The notes beneath the pieces are model-generated. The model searched no databases. It was not told where the DNA came from and saw nothing but the letters and a program-made list of their open reading frames with translations. This document shows, in pieces, positions 10,363-21,007 of a stretch of DNA of 64,000 bases. The stretch spans positions 80,800-144,799 of the forward strand of contig MNCI01000813.1 in NCBI GenBank assembly GCA_015680685.1. The letters are read 5' to 3'. The DNA comes from Gnetum montanum. Its lineage: Eukaryota; Streptophyta; Gnetopsida; Gnetales; Gnetaceae. The translations under genes were made by a program, and so were the position numbers. Position 1 is the stretch's first letter; every line of letters starts with the position of its first letter.

Positions 10363-10683
10363 ATGGAGTTTGAGAGAGCAATGAGAAATCATTTTATTCC
10401 ATATGTGATGGGATGTTGCCCTGAGCATGTATTGAAGGCTTACCTAAAGGCTAGATCTTGTGGAGCCCCAAAAGAGTGTCCTTTTATGGCTTGGTTATCC
10501 GATGAATTTTCTTTTCTCACTAGAGGTTTGGAGATAGAGTCCAATGTTTGGCGGCAATATCAAGATTGCTCCAAAGAAGAAGAAAAAGGAGAAGAGCAAC
10601 CACCCAATGAAGAGTCATCATGGGGATGGGGAGAAGCCTTTGTCTCCCGAGAGGAAAATGAAGGACCTAATGGAGAAAAATAG
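10363..10683 (+). CDS. Unrecognised 106-residue ORF between integrase and PPT of element 1
   Basis: I do not recognise a family. The N-terminal 60 residues are mixed and globular-looking (MEFERAMRNHFIPYVMG..., several Cys at about residues 18, 19, 32 and 38, and an AWLSDEFSFLTRG stretch). The C-terminal 40 residues are very acidic and Glu-rich. There is no signal peptide or clear membrane segment, so it does not look like an envelope protein. It is preceded by a TATA-like box. Tat elements often carry extra ORFs, and this could be such an accessory gene or a captured host fragment. Because it is short and unmatched, it may also be chance. Confidence 0.4.
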   Translation: MEFERAMRNHFIPYVMGCCPEHVLKAYLKARSCGAPKECPFMAWLSDEFSFLTRGLEIESNVWRQYQDCSKEEEKGEEQPPNEESSWGWGEAFVSREENEGPNGEK

Positions 10684-11071
10684 AAGAGCTCATCTGGAAA
10701 AGAAAATGAGAAAAGTGCTGAAGAGAAAGATCCAGTAGATCAAGGTAAGAGCTCCACCAAGCTAGAGAACAACATAACTGCCTTCATCACATCAGAAGTT
10801 TCCTATGAAACAGTTAGAGAGATGAGGATTCCCACTAGGGTAACCCTCATAATTCAATTTCCATCCCAAGAATAGTTCATGAAGGACTTGATAATGTACA
10901 GTTTCTTATGTACAGTTTGATTTTGCTTAGGAATGAGGTTTTTTTCCCATCACACCTTATGTTAAATGGGAATTTTTCTCAAAAAAAATATTTCTATTCA
11001 GTTCTAAAAATTCAATGAAAGTTTCAGTATGTTTCGGTTTTAAATGAGGCTGCATAAGTTTCTTTAAGTTT

Positions 11072-11085
11072 TAAGGGGGCAGAAA
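11072..11085 (+). other. Polypurine tract of element 1
   Basis: TAAGGGGGCAGAAA abuts the TGTTG start of the 3' LTR. Its position and purine content fit the primer site for plus-strand DNA synthesis. Confidence 0.75.
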
Positions 11086-13829
11086 TGTTGCCACATTTTA
11101 GTCCATTTCATGGAATAGGAGTTTCAGTCTATTTTAAAAAGAAATAGAAGGAGAATAAAAAATATATGCCTCAATTTACTAAATATTCATACAAGTTATA
11201 TGGTGATGAAACACATATTTTTTTTTTACCTTATACATCAACCAAAGAGTGCAATATTCCAGCATATTTATGCGATGCTTATTGGGAGGACATTTAGAAA
11301 GTGTTTAATTCAACCATTTTATGAGCTTAGAGATGGTTCAGCGGTGATGGTGGATGTAGAAATATACATGGCTTGGTCACACAAGCATATTGACAATAAA
11401 TATTAATGGAGATAGGATTGGTCCCGATTTTCACGCAGGCCAGGCCAGATTCAATTGAAACCAATGAACAGAGATAGAGGTTATGTACCATGATATATAA
11501 TCTCAGGAACAGAGGTGCATCTTGTATTATAATGTGGCACAGTTCAGGCATTGGGGAAATGTTTTCTGGAAGCTGAAAAGATGGTATGCTTATTCTAAAA
11601 GCGGTGTTGTGGTTCTTATCAATACGGTAATGAAAACTAAAATTATGAAAGCTATGCTTGCCGGTAAAAAAATTCTAAGAACTGCCATGATAACCTCATA
11701 TTTCTCTTGGGAATTTCATCAAATGGTTAACACGCAATGTTCAGTTTCTCTATTTTGACATACTGATAAACAATGAATCTGTAACCATAACATTCATGAA
11801 CCCTAATTTTGTAGCCAGGGCATGTAACAGTAGGTAGTTTAATAGGTTTTGTGAAGTAACAGGTTGTAGAAAAATCCAATAAGTGAAACAGGGCTAAAAC
11901 ACAGGTGGTGGATGCAACACTCAGTAATGGATGTGCAAGTAGGTTTCAAGAAAGGGCATCATTGTTCAACAGTTGCGGTGGCAATTGTGTTTTGGATAAT
12001 GATGCATGGCGGCAACATCACCGATGCCACGAATGTTGCCCCACTTTCCACGTTGCTGGTATTTCAATGCCCTAAGTGCTACATTGCTAGTTATGCTATG
12101 CAGATCAGTAGTGTAGGAAACCAAGCCAGAGGTCCAGATTATCTCCTCTAGAGTACCTGCACCTGTGCCTTTGGTTGTGGGTGATAATATGTAGAAAATA
12201 CTAAGCGCTCCCAAGGATAAGCAAGGTGTCTATTCTCTGCTAGAGACAGATGGTGATTGCAGACGTGCCCACACCATTGGCTCTCCAGCAACTGAACACT
12301 ACACAACAATGGTTCCAGATGCAACAGTAGAGCCTTCTTCTGCGGTGGCAGTTGATAACGATTTTTGGTAGGGCAAGATAATTTGGAAATATTTTCTGGT
12401 AGTTCCAGGCCTGGCGACTTCACATTTGGACCTCATATTTTTTATTTAAATTTCTATTTCCATCCACTTTTACACAAGTGCAAATGCAGATAATTTATTA
12501 ATATAAGCTTACACGGATTGGCTACCGCTACCACCAATGTCTACACCAAGGTGAATATTTTATTATCTTTTTACCACCACCTTGTTCTTAAACTAGGGCT
12601 TAAATAGTATTCAAAACTTAAAAATTCTAAAGAAATAAAAATGAAAATAACAATCATATGGAGCTATTAGATTTATTTTTCATTATTCACAAACACAATA
12701 TTTGCAATATTTCTCCTAACTTCCTAGCTTCCTAAGTCAATACTTCCTAACTTATTGGGCAAGTTACTTGGGAGAGAAGTTAGTTAAGATATTTTTGAGT
12801 ATGTAACTACCTTTTTAACCTTATAAAAAGGCTTCAAGGGTAAGANNNNNNNNNNNNNNNNNNNNNNNNNNNNNNNNNNNNNNNNNNNNNNNNNNNNNNN
12901 NNNNNNNNNNNNNNNNNNNNNNNNNNNNNNNNNNNNNNNNNNNNNNNNNNNNNNNNNNNNNNNNNNNNNNNNNNNNNNNNNNNNNNNNNNNNNNNNNNNN
13001 NNNNNNNNNNNNNNNNNNNNNNNNNNNNNNNNNNNNNNNNNNNNNNNNNNNNNNNNNNNNNNNNNNNNNNNNNNNNNNNNNNNNNNNNNNNNNNNNNNNN
13101 NNNNNNNNNNNNNNNNNNNNNNNNNNNNNNNNNNNNNNNNNNNNNNNNNNNNNNNNNNNNNNNNNNNNNNNNNNNNNNNNNNNNNNNNNNNNNNNNNNNN
13201 NNNNNNNNNNNNNNNNNNNNNNNNNNNNNNNNNNNNNNNNNNNNNNNNNNNNNNNNNNNNNNNNNNNNNNNNNNNNNNNNNNNNNNNNNNNNNNNNNNNN
13301 NNNNNNNNNNNNNNNNNNNNNNNNNNNNNNNNNNNNNNNNNNNNNNNNNNNNNNNNNNNNNNNNNNNNNNNNNNNNNNNNNNNNNNNNNNNNNNNNNNNN
13401 NNNNNNNNNNNNNNNNNNNNNNNNNNNNNNNNNNNNNNNNNNNNNNNNNNNNNNNNNNNNNNNNNNNNNNNNNNNNNNNNNNNNNNNNNNNNNNNNNNNN
13501 NNNNNNNNNNNNNNNNNNNNNNNNNNNNNNNNNNNNNNNNNNNNNNNNNNNNNNNNNNNNNNNNNNNNNNNNNNNNNNNNNNNNNNNNNNNNNNNNNNNN
13601 NNNNNNNNNNNNNNNNNNNNNNNNNNNNNNNNNNNNNNNNNNTAGTTTACACACAATGCAATCATTTCATTTTTCACAACTGCACACCGCAATAGCACAT
13701 ACACATACTCACATTAACTAATGAGTTTATTTGGAGGTATCTGGGCCTTGGTGTTACTAGAGACCAACAGGCACCTAAATTCTGTTCGAGGACACTCGTT
13801 GGCGGTTGCGTCCCAAATGGTTGTCAACA
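11086..13829 (+). repeat. 3' LTR of element 1 (contains an N gap)
   Basis: Begins TGTTGCCACATTTTAG and ends TTGTCAACA, followed by the CTATG duplication. It aligns with the 5' LTR throughout. An 797-base N run (12846-13642) replaces the part that in the 5' LTR measures 1004 bp (3650-4653). With the gap at true length, both LTRs would be about 2.95 kb. Confidence 0.85.
12846..13642. other. Assembly gap (797 N) inside the 3' LTR
   Basis: A run of N only. Reading frames that cross it are meaningless. The corresponding 5' LTR interval is 1004 bp, so the gap is probably undersized by about 200 bp. Confidence 0.95.
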
Positions 13830-13834
13830 CTATG

Positions 13835-14300
13835 AAGCTTTCTATTTACCTCCTTAGATATTTTCCACATAGATCTGGAGTCCTTTGGATGCTTCCCAAT
13901 AAAAACACAACATCAAATCTTTTTTTCTTCATTGACATAGACATCACTTGTTTCATGTAGATTTCTTCTATGAAAACTACACTCTTAGAGGAGATATCTA
14001 CTATTTTTTTTAGATGTCTTCTTTAAACTTTGGTTGTCTCCACTTTAGGAGAGACATCCCTAGCCATACATCTATCTTTTTGGAGATACGTCTCTTATAC
14101 AAGTGCCAAAAATAAAAGTGTTCATTTTGATGTTGGGATCCTCTGAATGTCTTCCAACAAGTCCTCATAGATCATGGAATCTCCTAAACTCATAAAAATA
14201 AGCTAAAATTACCTCCAAACATGCCAAAACATCCAAGAATATTCATCAGAAAAATTCAACACAATAACACACATAAAAATTGGACACATGTGTCCAAGTC
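13835..14300 (-). repeat. LTR C, second half
   Basis: This sequence resumes directly after the CTATG duplication of element 1. Its last 250 bp resemble the right-hand part of the element-2 LTRs (18100-18305, 21700-21849): 'aacatgccaaaac', 'aactcataaaaat' and the adjoining run with AGATGTCT/GAGACATC words. It is interpreted as the second half of the LTR that begins at 1415. The right boundary is approximate. Confidence 0.45.
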
Positions 14301-15597
14301 TTCTCCAATTGCAAAACTTGCAAAGACAAATTGTAGGACAAGAATAAGGGAATTGGAAGAGTTGTTTCTACATCGTTATGAACCTCACTTGAGCTAAGAT
14401 CTTTGAGATTAGATGGTGGAGAAGGAGGAGGCCCATCATAGCTTTTCATCTATTCACTTAGATGATGAGCAAGGAAAGAAAGAATATATCAAAGGTAAAG
14501 AATCACTTCACCATGAAGGCCCATAATTCGTTATTATCAATCCTAATGCAACTTGGATCTATGAGGATGTTCTCATCTTTAAATTTCAACATCTCCACCT
14601 ATCAAGGCCATCTAGTGATGATAATTCCCTCTTGTTCAACTAGGGTGATTATCATGAGCTCAAGAAAGCTACTTTCATTCCAAAGAAGCATGTTCATGAT
14701 AGTAAGATTAAACATATACAAATGAATGATGTTCTGTTACATAGAGGATATATCAATGATGATTTCTATCTTCATGTATAGGCATTTAAAATTTATTTTT
14801 ATCTTTAATGAATCATTAGTGATTGACAAAATTTGTAGTTATTTCCCCATACCTTTATCGAACAAGCTAAAATCTAGTACAAAACCTTACAAACTAAGTC
14901 AATTTAGGCACAAGAGGATATGATCAAAAATTTTCTTAACCTATGCTTTCATTTCTAACATCTAGAAGGAAATGGATGGATGGAGGCAATAAGCCTATCA
15001 ATCAATGAACATGGCCATAGAGAGATATATTCAAACTACTCATCATTGTTCGAATCATGACTTTAGCCAAACAAAGGAACTCATGCATATTGTGAAAGAT
15101 GTAAGAAAGAAGACAAGGGAGAAAGTGGATATATATGCAAAGGATCATGTACATAAAAAGTTAGTGATCCAAATTAAAATGCTCCTAGATACTACTGAGG
15201 TCAAAATCATCAAAGTTACTATCAAAAGTCCTTTTACTATCGAGGCCTTAGCACATGATTGAGTTAAAACTCATAAGACCTTCATAAATTTGGCCCACTA
15301 GGTAGACCAAGTTTAGGATGTAATGGATAAGAAAATAGCCATTACCCTCAAGGATCTTGAAGGTACAATGGTTGAGACAGAAAAATCCATTGTACCACTA
15401 GGAACAAATAGAAGTATGAGGGTAAAGTTACATAGAATCTTTCTTCCTTTAAGGATATAAGAGAAGATTTAGATGAGGCTTCCTTGTCCTCCAGTGATGA
15501 GGATCCCTACAAGTATTATGTAGATCTTCATGAATTGTAGACTAAGTTTATGAATACCTCATCAAATAATTAAATGATGTTATGGCTACTTTGCTAG
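14301..15597 (+). pseudogene. Degenerate gag and linker of a Ty3/gypsy element
   Basis: This is broken reading-frame material upstream of a recognisable protease and RT on the same strand. Around 15000-15262 an 85-codon open stretch encodes a Lys-rich segment with scattered His and Cys that could be the remains of a nucleocapsid linker. A Ser/Asp/Glu-rich segment follows (about 15470-15540). The assignment rests mainly on position in the element, and no motif is secure. Confidence 0.35.
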
Positions 15598-15755
15598 GAT
15601 GTTCATACCTTGTCTTTTTCTTAGTAATCAAACTAGAAAATAGGATGGAAGATAGCTTTCCTATCTTCATGGAAAGAGCTTGGCTGAGCATCATTAATGC
15701 CAAGCTAGGTTTCCAAGACCTTCATTTTGAAATTGGCAGGAAAATATGCAACTAG
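15598..15755 (+). pseudogene. Protease C-terminal fragment of a degenerate Ty3/gypsy element
   Basis: The frame reads PIFMERAWLSIINAKLGF followed by QDLHFEIG. This matches the 'I(I/L)GRAWLS' segment downstream of the protease active site that is also seen in family A (43235-43290 and 58640-58690). The active-site Asp region upstream is not recognisable. Confidence 0.5.
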
Positions 15756-16289
15756 GAAGATGAAATATAATTAGATCTCATGTGATCCTTTCTTGTCTTA
15801 TGGTAAGCATGACTGCATATTGTTGTGTCACAAATCATGTTTGTGCATTCAAAGACATAAAATTCCTTATAGAACATTTGGTCCATGAAACTACACATTA
15901 GCTCCTTAAGAGACCAATCAATGCTCTTGTCTTATCTTATGCCAAATCATCTAATTCAAAAGGAGATAACATAATGAAGGTATATGTGGTGGTGCAATAC
16001 GATCCGAAATTCTGGAGCTCTCTTAATTTATCCTAGGATATTTCTACATCATTACTTGAACTCAAGCCACTTCCAGAAGGCTTGAAATATTTTTTCTTTA
16101 TAGATGGTCATCCCATCATCATCAATTCCTCTCTAACAACCATCCCAAAGGTTTAATTTAAAAAGGTAGTTTTAAAGTGAAAAAGAACCTTTTCCTAGTT
16201 CCTTGATAAACTCGTGGGAATCAACCCTTCAATCAGTTAACACCACATATATACAAACTTGAATGTCAGATCTTGGTAAATAGTGCAAT

Positions 16290-17160
16290 GTAGACTAAAT
16301 TGAAATATTCAGGACATGGTAAAAGGTGAAATTATCCATCTTCTATGGGCTAGCTTCATTGCTCCTATCTTTGAAAATGAGTGGTCAATTTGACTATAGT
16401 TACACCTAAGAAGGGAAATGAATGGAGAGTATGTATAAACTATAGATTGCTAAATGCTATCACTATTAAGGATGATTTTCTATTGCCATTTGTGGACTAT
16501 GTATTGGATAATATCTCTGGCCAAGAATACACTAGCTTTTTTGATGGCTACTCTGGTTACAATCAAATCAATATAGCACCAAAAGACCTAGCCAAGACTA
16601 TCTTTAACTATTCATGCAGAACCTTTTCTTTTAAGCATATGTCATTTAGGTTATGTAATGCACTAATCATGTTCCAATGGCTATTGATGTCCATGTTTTA
16701 AGATTACATCAACAAGAGTATAAAAGTCTTCATGAATGACTTTTTCACTTATGGCAAATCATTTCATGAAATCTTGGATTAACTTGAAGTTTTCTTACAT
16801 CAATACTACTAGGTAAACTTAAAACTAAATTGAAAACGCACTAGCTGATGATGACTAAGGACATTATTCTTGGTCATAGAGTTTCAAAAAAGAGGATTGA
16901 AGTCGATCTTGACAAGATCCATACCATTGAGGACATGACATAAATTCCTATGATAGGTAAAGAGAGGTGATCTTTATTGGGCCACACTAGTTACTATCAT
17001 CATTTTATTAAAGATTATTCTAGAATAGCTAGGCCTTTATTTGAGCTCATAAAGAAATATTTTTTGTTCTTGGGGAGCAAGAACTATGAAAATTCCTTCT
17101 AATATTTGAAGGAAAGGCTAAGCCAAACCCCTATGTTGCAAAGTCCAAATTGGATTTGAA
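16290..17160 (+). pseudogene. Reverse transcriptase / start of RNase H, degenerate Ty3/gypsy
   Basis: From about 16315 the frames show GEIIHLL, then 16381-16701 open: TIVTPKKGNEWRVCINYRLL, SFFDGYSGYNQINIAPKD, RTFSFKHMSFRL. The catalytic motif, expected at about 16720, reads VFMNDFF in place of Y-x-DD. From about 16980, GHTSYYHHFIKDYSRIARPL followed by an LKERLSQTPML stretch marks the connection to RNase H. The closest style is Athila-like Ty3/gypsy. Stops and shifts show it is long dead. No integrase is seen before element 2 begins at 17466. Confidence 0.75.
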
Positions 17161-17465
17161 TGCCAATGAGGAGCTAAGCTTAGCACCTACTATGTAGGAT
17201 CCTAACTTAGTTTCTTACTTTCACAACTTATTGGAAACATTCTTCTCAAAACCAGTGAGCTACTCATACCTACTATTCTCTTTATCAAGAATGAGTGGCC
17301 TTGGTGGTTTCTTAATGGTATCATCATTATTTTCTAAGCTCTCCCACTAATCTACATCAAGCCACCTATGTTGCATCTCCTACTACCCTCCAATCAAGGA
17401 AAAAATTGTTACAACTAATATGCCTCTGAGTAGAGTTAAGCCTCCTAGTAGCATAGCTCCTCAAG

Positions 17466-18305
17466 TGATGTGTAGCCTACTTGAATAGATTCCAAAAGAA
17501 CCCATTCTCCAAGTTTCCCAAGAAAATTAATATTAGCAAATAAGAACAACATAAAAAAATGAAGAAAATTTTTCCTTTTATTAAGAGAACTCTTAAAATG
17601 TAGAGAAATACATTAAGATTGAAGGGCCAAGCTCAACTCACAACTCTTCCAAGAATTTTAAAGGTCACACATGTTCCCTCTTAATTCTCAATCGCCCAAA
17701 ATGAAGCCAAAGCTTAAGTCAAGATACTTATTTTCATAACCTCTCTCAATTGTTCTTCCTTACTTGAACTCAAACTCTCTAGCACAAGCTCTCAAGAGAC
17801 ATCTCAAATCTTTCACTTAACTCTGTTCTCTTATTTTTACCCACACTTAATACTTGAACTCTTATTTATAGCTTCTTGGTGTGACCTTTCTTCCTTCTTT
17901 ATATTTAAAAATACAAATTAATTTTTGTTTCTCATCCATGATAACTTGTGGTATGAGACAACATCTTTTCCAAATGTAGATGAGTTGCAGGAGATGTCTT
18001 GTATGCAAAGGAGATTTCTATCATGTAAGGGAGACGTATACACATTGGAGGAGGCATCTATCATGGTAGGGCCAAACTTCAATATGCTTATTTTAAGTTT
18101 TGGAACATCTGGACACCTCTAAATAGATTCACATTTACCTTGGAACCCCCTAAACGCATTAAAATAGGATTCAAACATCCCCATACATGTTAAGACATCA
18201 TAGAATCATCATAAAAAATACCAATATAAGAAGACATACATAAACAAAATACACACATATAAAATACATTGAGGATTAAACAAGGACTGAGTGATGTCCT
18301 CATCA
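17466..18305 (-). repeat. Left (3') LTR of element 2
   Basis: Starts TGATGTGTAGCC and ends GATGTCCTCATCA. It aligns with 21008-21849 along its whole length, including 'aactcttaaaatgtagagaaatacat' near 17585. A TATA box (minus strand TATAAATAAGAG, 17861-17871) lies in the expected place, preceded in element orientation by repeated AGATGTCT/GAGACATC-like words at 17940-18060. Confidence 0.8.
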
Positions 18306-18778
18306 TCTCTCTCACCCTTAAAAATGTCATGCTTAATGACCTTTTATATCTTGGAAGCCAACATGCCCCCATGACTTAAGGCCATCACACTTAGCATAAC
18401 AATCAAGACTTAATTCATCAAAAACTTGAGAATGAGTATTATTTGAGGTTTTGATTTTGAGCTTTTCTTACACATGGAGCCTTTTTCTCATGCTCCACCA
18501 TGCTTTCCTCATTTGAGAATCTCCTTAAAATACTTCCCTTACATCCCCATGATTACTTAAACATGTACAAAAGTGACATAAGAAAAATAATTATTAGCAT
18601 CAACCCATGAATTAGGTCTCAGTTCCTAACCCTCAAATACCAATGACAATTCTCCACTTGCTTCTAACTAACCTTCCTTATTCTTCCAACATCTCCTTGC
18701 CAACATAAATCTTAGCCCAGCACTTACATATGTTTCCAAAAGGATCAACCAACATACTAATACCATAAACATCCAATA
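18306..18778 (-). other. Internal 3' region of element 2, no gene seen
   Basis: 473 bp between the protease remains and the left LTR. It is AT-rich with no domain signature on either strand. No convincing polypurine tract is visible beside the LTR. Confidence 0.5.
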
Positions 18779-20500
18779 TTAGACTGTAACAAAAACAAAC
18801 TTCTTTTCCTTCATATAAGACTTCACATAATTATTAATAAAATCCATATCAAATGCATTCTCTTTAGCATCAAAGAAAATTTCATCTTCACAAATAACAT
18901 TCACCCTTAAATTTTCCTTACAAGTAGGAACCATTAATGAAGAATTCAAGTTATCAATCTTACTCCCATTAGTAGTGGACAACAACCTAAACTTATGATT
19001 ATCTTACGTTATAGTCCAACTATTATTTTCTCCATCAAACATAGCCTTATTCTTATAATTCCATGGCCTACAAACTATGAGATCTAAATAATAAATAGGT
19101 AATACATCACAAAGAGTCTGATCATGAAAATCTCCAATGGAATAATGAATAAGACATTTTTTATTAACTTGATTATAATGATTCTTCATTCACTAATGCA
19201 CTTTATATGGAGTAGGATGAGAAATTGTAGCTAAATGCAATAACTTCATAGCCTTGTTAACAATCACATTTTTGTATGCTCCATCATCAATGAGCACACT
19301 CAATGAATGACATTTAACATCACAATGAGTTATAAATAAAATCTTCCGTATAACATTCTCACTTACATTAACATGTCTAATAAAAGTACAATTATTCAAC
19401 TTACTTTGATTAGCAATGTATAAAGGATCAAGTTCAAATACCTTCTTTGAAGATTCAAGCTCATCCTCTTGCATAGTTTGAATTTCCTTATACTTAGAGG
19501 CATTCTTCTTTGGCTTTGTGCACTCCCATTATTTATGACCTATTTCACCATAATTATAACATATATCTCTACCTTGATCTTTTCCTCTTGAAGACCATTT
19601 TCTTCTTCTTCCATTCCTTAAAGAAGTAGACTTCCTTTCCTTCTTCTTTTGTTCATCTTATCCATTCTTATTGAATGACTTCCTTGAATTGTGCATTGTT
19701 TCTTTCTAATNCCATTCTTATTGAATGACTTCCTTGAATTGTGCATTGTTTCTTTCTAATCTGTTTTCTTATGATCTTTTTTCTTCTTTAACCCAAACTT
19801 TTTGATTTTCATTTCAACCTTTAGGGTAAGATCATATGCTTCATCAAGAGTATTAGGCTCATAGAATGTGACTTCTTATAAATATTTCATCCTTAATCCA
19901 CTCATGAAGCTAGAATCTTGTAAATACTCATTTTAATGAACATCAACCTTTTCCAAAGCTTTACAAAATTCAACATAATAATCTTTTACCTTTTGATCTC
20001 CTTGTCTAAGAAATTTCAACTTCTTTATCGCTTCATGAAGGAAGGATGTCTTTTCAAACTTTTTCTTTAGCATAAATTCCATGAGTTTTCAACTCTTAAT
20101 AGGCCTCCCATATTCTTCAAAGTACTTGAGACATTCCTTGTCCCACCATTTGGTTGTTAATCCTTCAAGTTTTCTCTTAACAACATGAATTATTGATGCA
20201 TTAGAAATTTTCTCAACAAGAAAATAGTTATTATTAAATCTAATTAAGAAAGACAAAAATTTGTATCTTCATCAGCTTTGAAGATGGGAATATCCACATG
20301 AGGAACTCTTAAAGCAATTCTTAAAATTTTTATAAATCTTTCATCATCATATACCTCATTATTATGAAGAAAAGAAAATTTTTGCTTATACCTTTGAGTT
20401 CTAGTCTCTTCTTCCCTTGGAGTCCTTTTATCATTTCTTCCTCTTAACCTTTGCAAAGGTGTAATAGGATTCTCTTCAACATCCTCTTTGCTTATTCTTA
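18779..20500 (-). pseudogene. gag: Gag-protease of element 2 (broken)
   Basis: Read leftwards. From about 20456 a basic region leads to ALRVPHVDIPIFKADEDTNF, the start of a Ty3/gypsy gag core. It continues over stops through WWDKECLKYFEEYG and a KDYYVEFCKALEKV segment. A zinc knuckle, CYNYGEIGHK.WEC, lies near 19560-19520. The protease has the active-site stretch VLIDDGAYKNVI (19280-19310), D-D-G instead of D-S/T-G. It then reads HCDVKCHSLS and, at 19004-19189, FHDQTLCDVLPIYYLDLIVC.RPW, typical of the protease-to-RT linker in chromovirus-type gag-pol. The frame ends near 18779 without entering RT. Several stops and an assembly duplication (19662-19760) interrupt it. Confidence 0.7.
19662..19760. 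other. Assembly join: n flanked by an exact 49-bp duplication
   Basis: 19662-19710 and 19712-19760 are identical, with n at 19711. This is the signature of two contigs joined without merging their overlap. Confidence 0.85.
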
Positions 20501-20560
20501 AAGTTTATGAAAAATATTGGTACTTGTGAAACATTACTTTGGGAAGGACTTCTTGCATTT

Positions 20561-20655
20561 TAGGCACAAAATCCTTAAAGGAGCTTTGAGCTCTTGAAAC
20601 TCATGTCNTAGGCACAAAATCCTTAAAGGAGCTTTGAGCTCTTGAAACTCATGTC
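20561..20655. other. Assembly join: n flanked by an exact 47-bp duplication
   Basis: 20561-20607 and 20609-20655 are identical, with n at 20608. Confidence 0.85.
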
Positions 20656-20990
20656 CAAACTCTTAATTAGTCTTCATATTAGAAGTCATACCTTTCATAT
20701 ATCTAAAGGTAAAATATTAAGCAACAAGATAAAATCTTCAAGAAACTCCTTTCAATTCAAGGTAACAAGGTACTAAACCCTAACACAAATTATAATGAAG
20801 ATGTAATTAACTTCAAACTCTAGCCTTTCAAGAAAATGGATGCTCAATTACTAAATAGAAACTTGACCATACAAGATTTAAGTAGTCTTTACCACTCTTA
20901 AGTTTTCCAAATCCTATGTGGTTGTAAAGCTTTAAATTTCTTCAAAAGCTTGATGAAGATCACCAATTTATGTGTATTTCTCCAAACTAA

Positions 20991-21005
20991 GTACTTTAAT
21001 ACCAA
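20991..21005 (-). other. Primer binding site of element 2
   Basis: The minus strand reads TTGGTATTAAAGTAC, two bases after the LTR end. This looks like a mutated TTGGTATCAGAGCAC, the initiator-tRNA-Met-type primer site. It shows that the right LTR is the 5' LTR and that the element is on the minus strand. Confidence 0.6.
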
Positions 21006-21007
21006 TA

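Larger units (their letters stand above)
1893..13829 (+). mobile_element. Element 1: complete Tat-like Ty3/gypsy LTR retrotransposon
   Basis: An 11.9-kb element bounded by CTATG duplications, with 5' LTR 1893-4837, PBS 4848-4866, coding region 4961-9996, an extra small ORF 10363-10683, PPT 11072-11085 and 3' LTR 11086-13829. The RT and integrase sequence style, the very long LTRs and the presence of two RNase H domains point to the Tat lineage. The extra RNase H lies upstream of RT, which is unusual. Gag, protease, the extra RNase H and the first half of RT all share one frame, so the ancestral product was a single polyprotein. It is now inactivated by several stops and frameshifts and by an n at 9109. 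The LTRs differ by about 4 in their first 130 bp, so the insertion is not recent. Confidence 0.9.

Noticed and set aside
10363-10683. Envelope gene of an endogenous retrovirus-like element
   Set aside because: No signal peptide, no membrane segment and too short; kept only as an unrecognised ORF.
12784-13704. Open frames of about 300 codons across 12784-13704
   Set aside because: Almost entirely N; no sequence supports them.
19662-20655. Possible short direct repeats with spacer, CRISPR-like or insertion footprints
   Set aside because: Exact 47-49 bp copies separated by a single n are contig-overlap artefacts.
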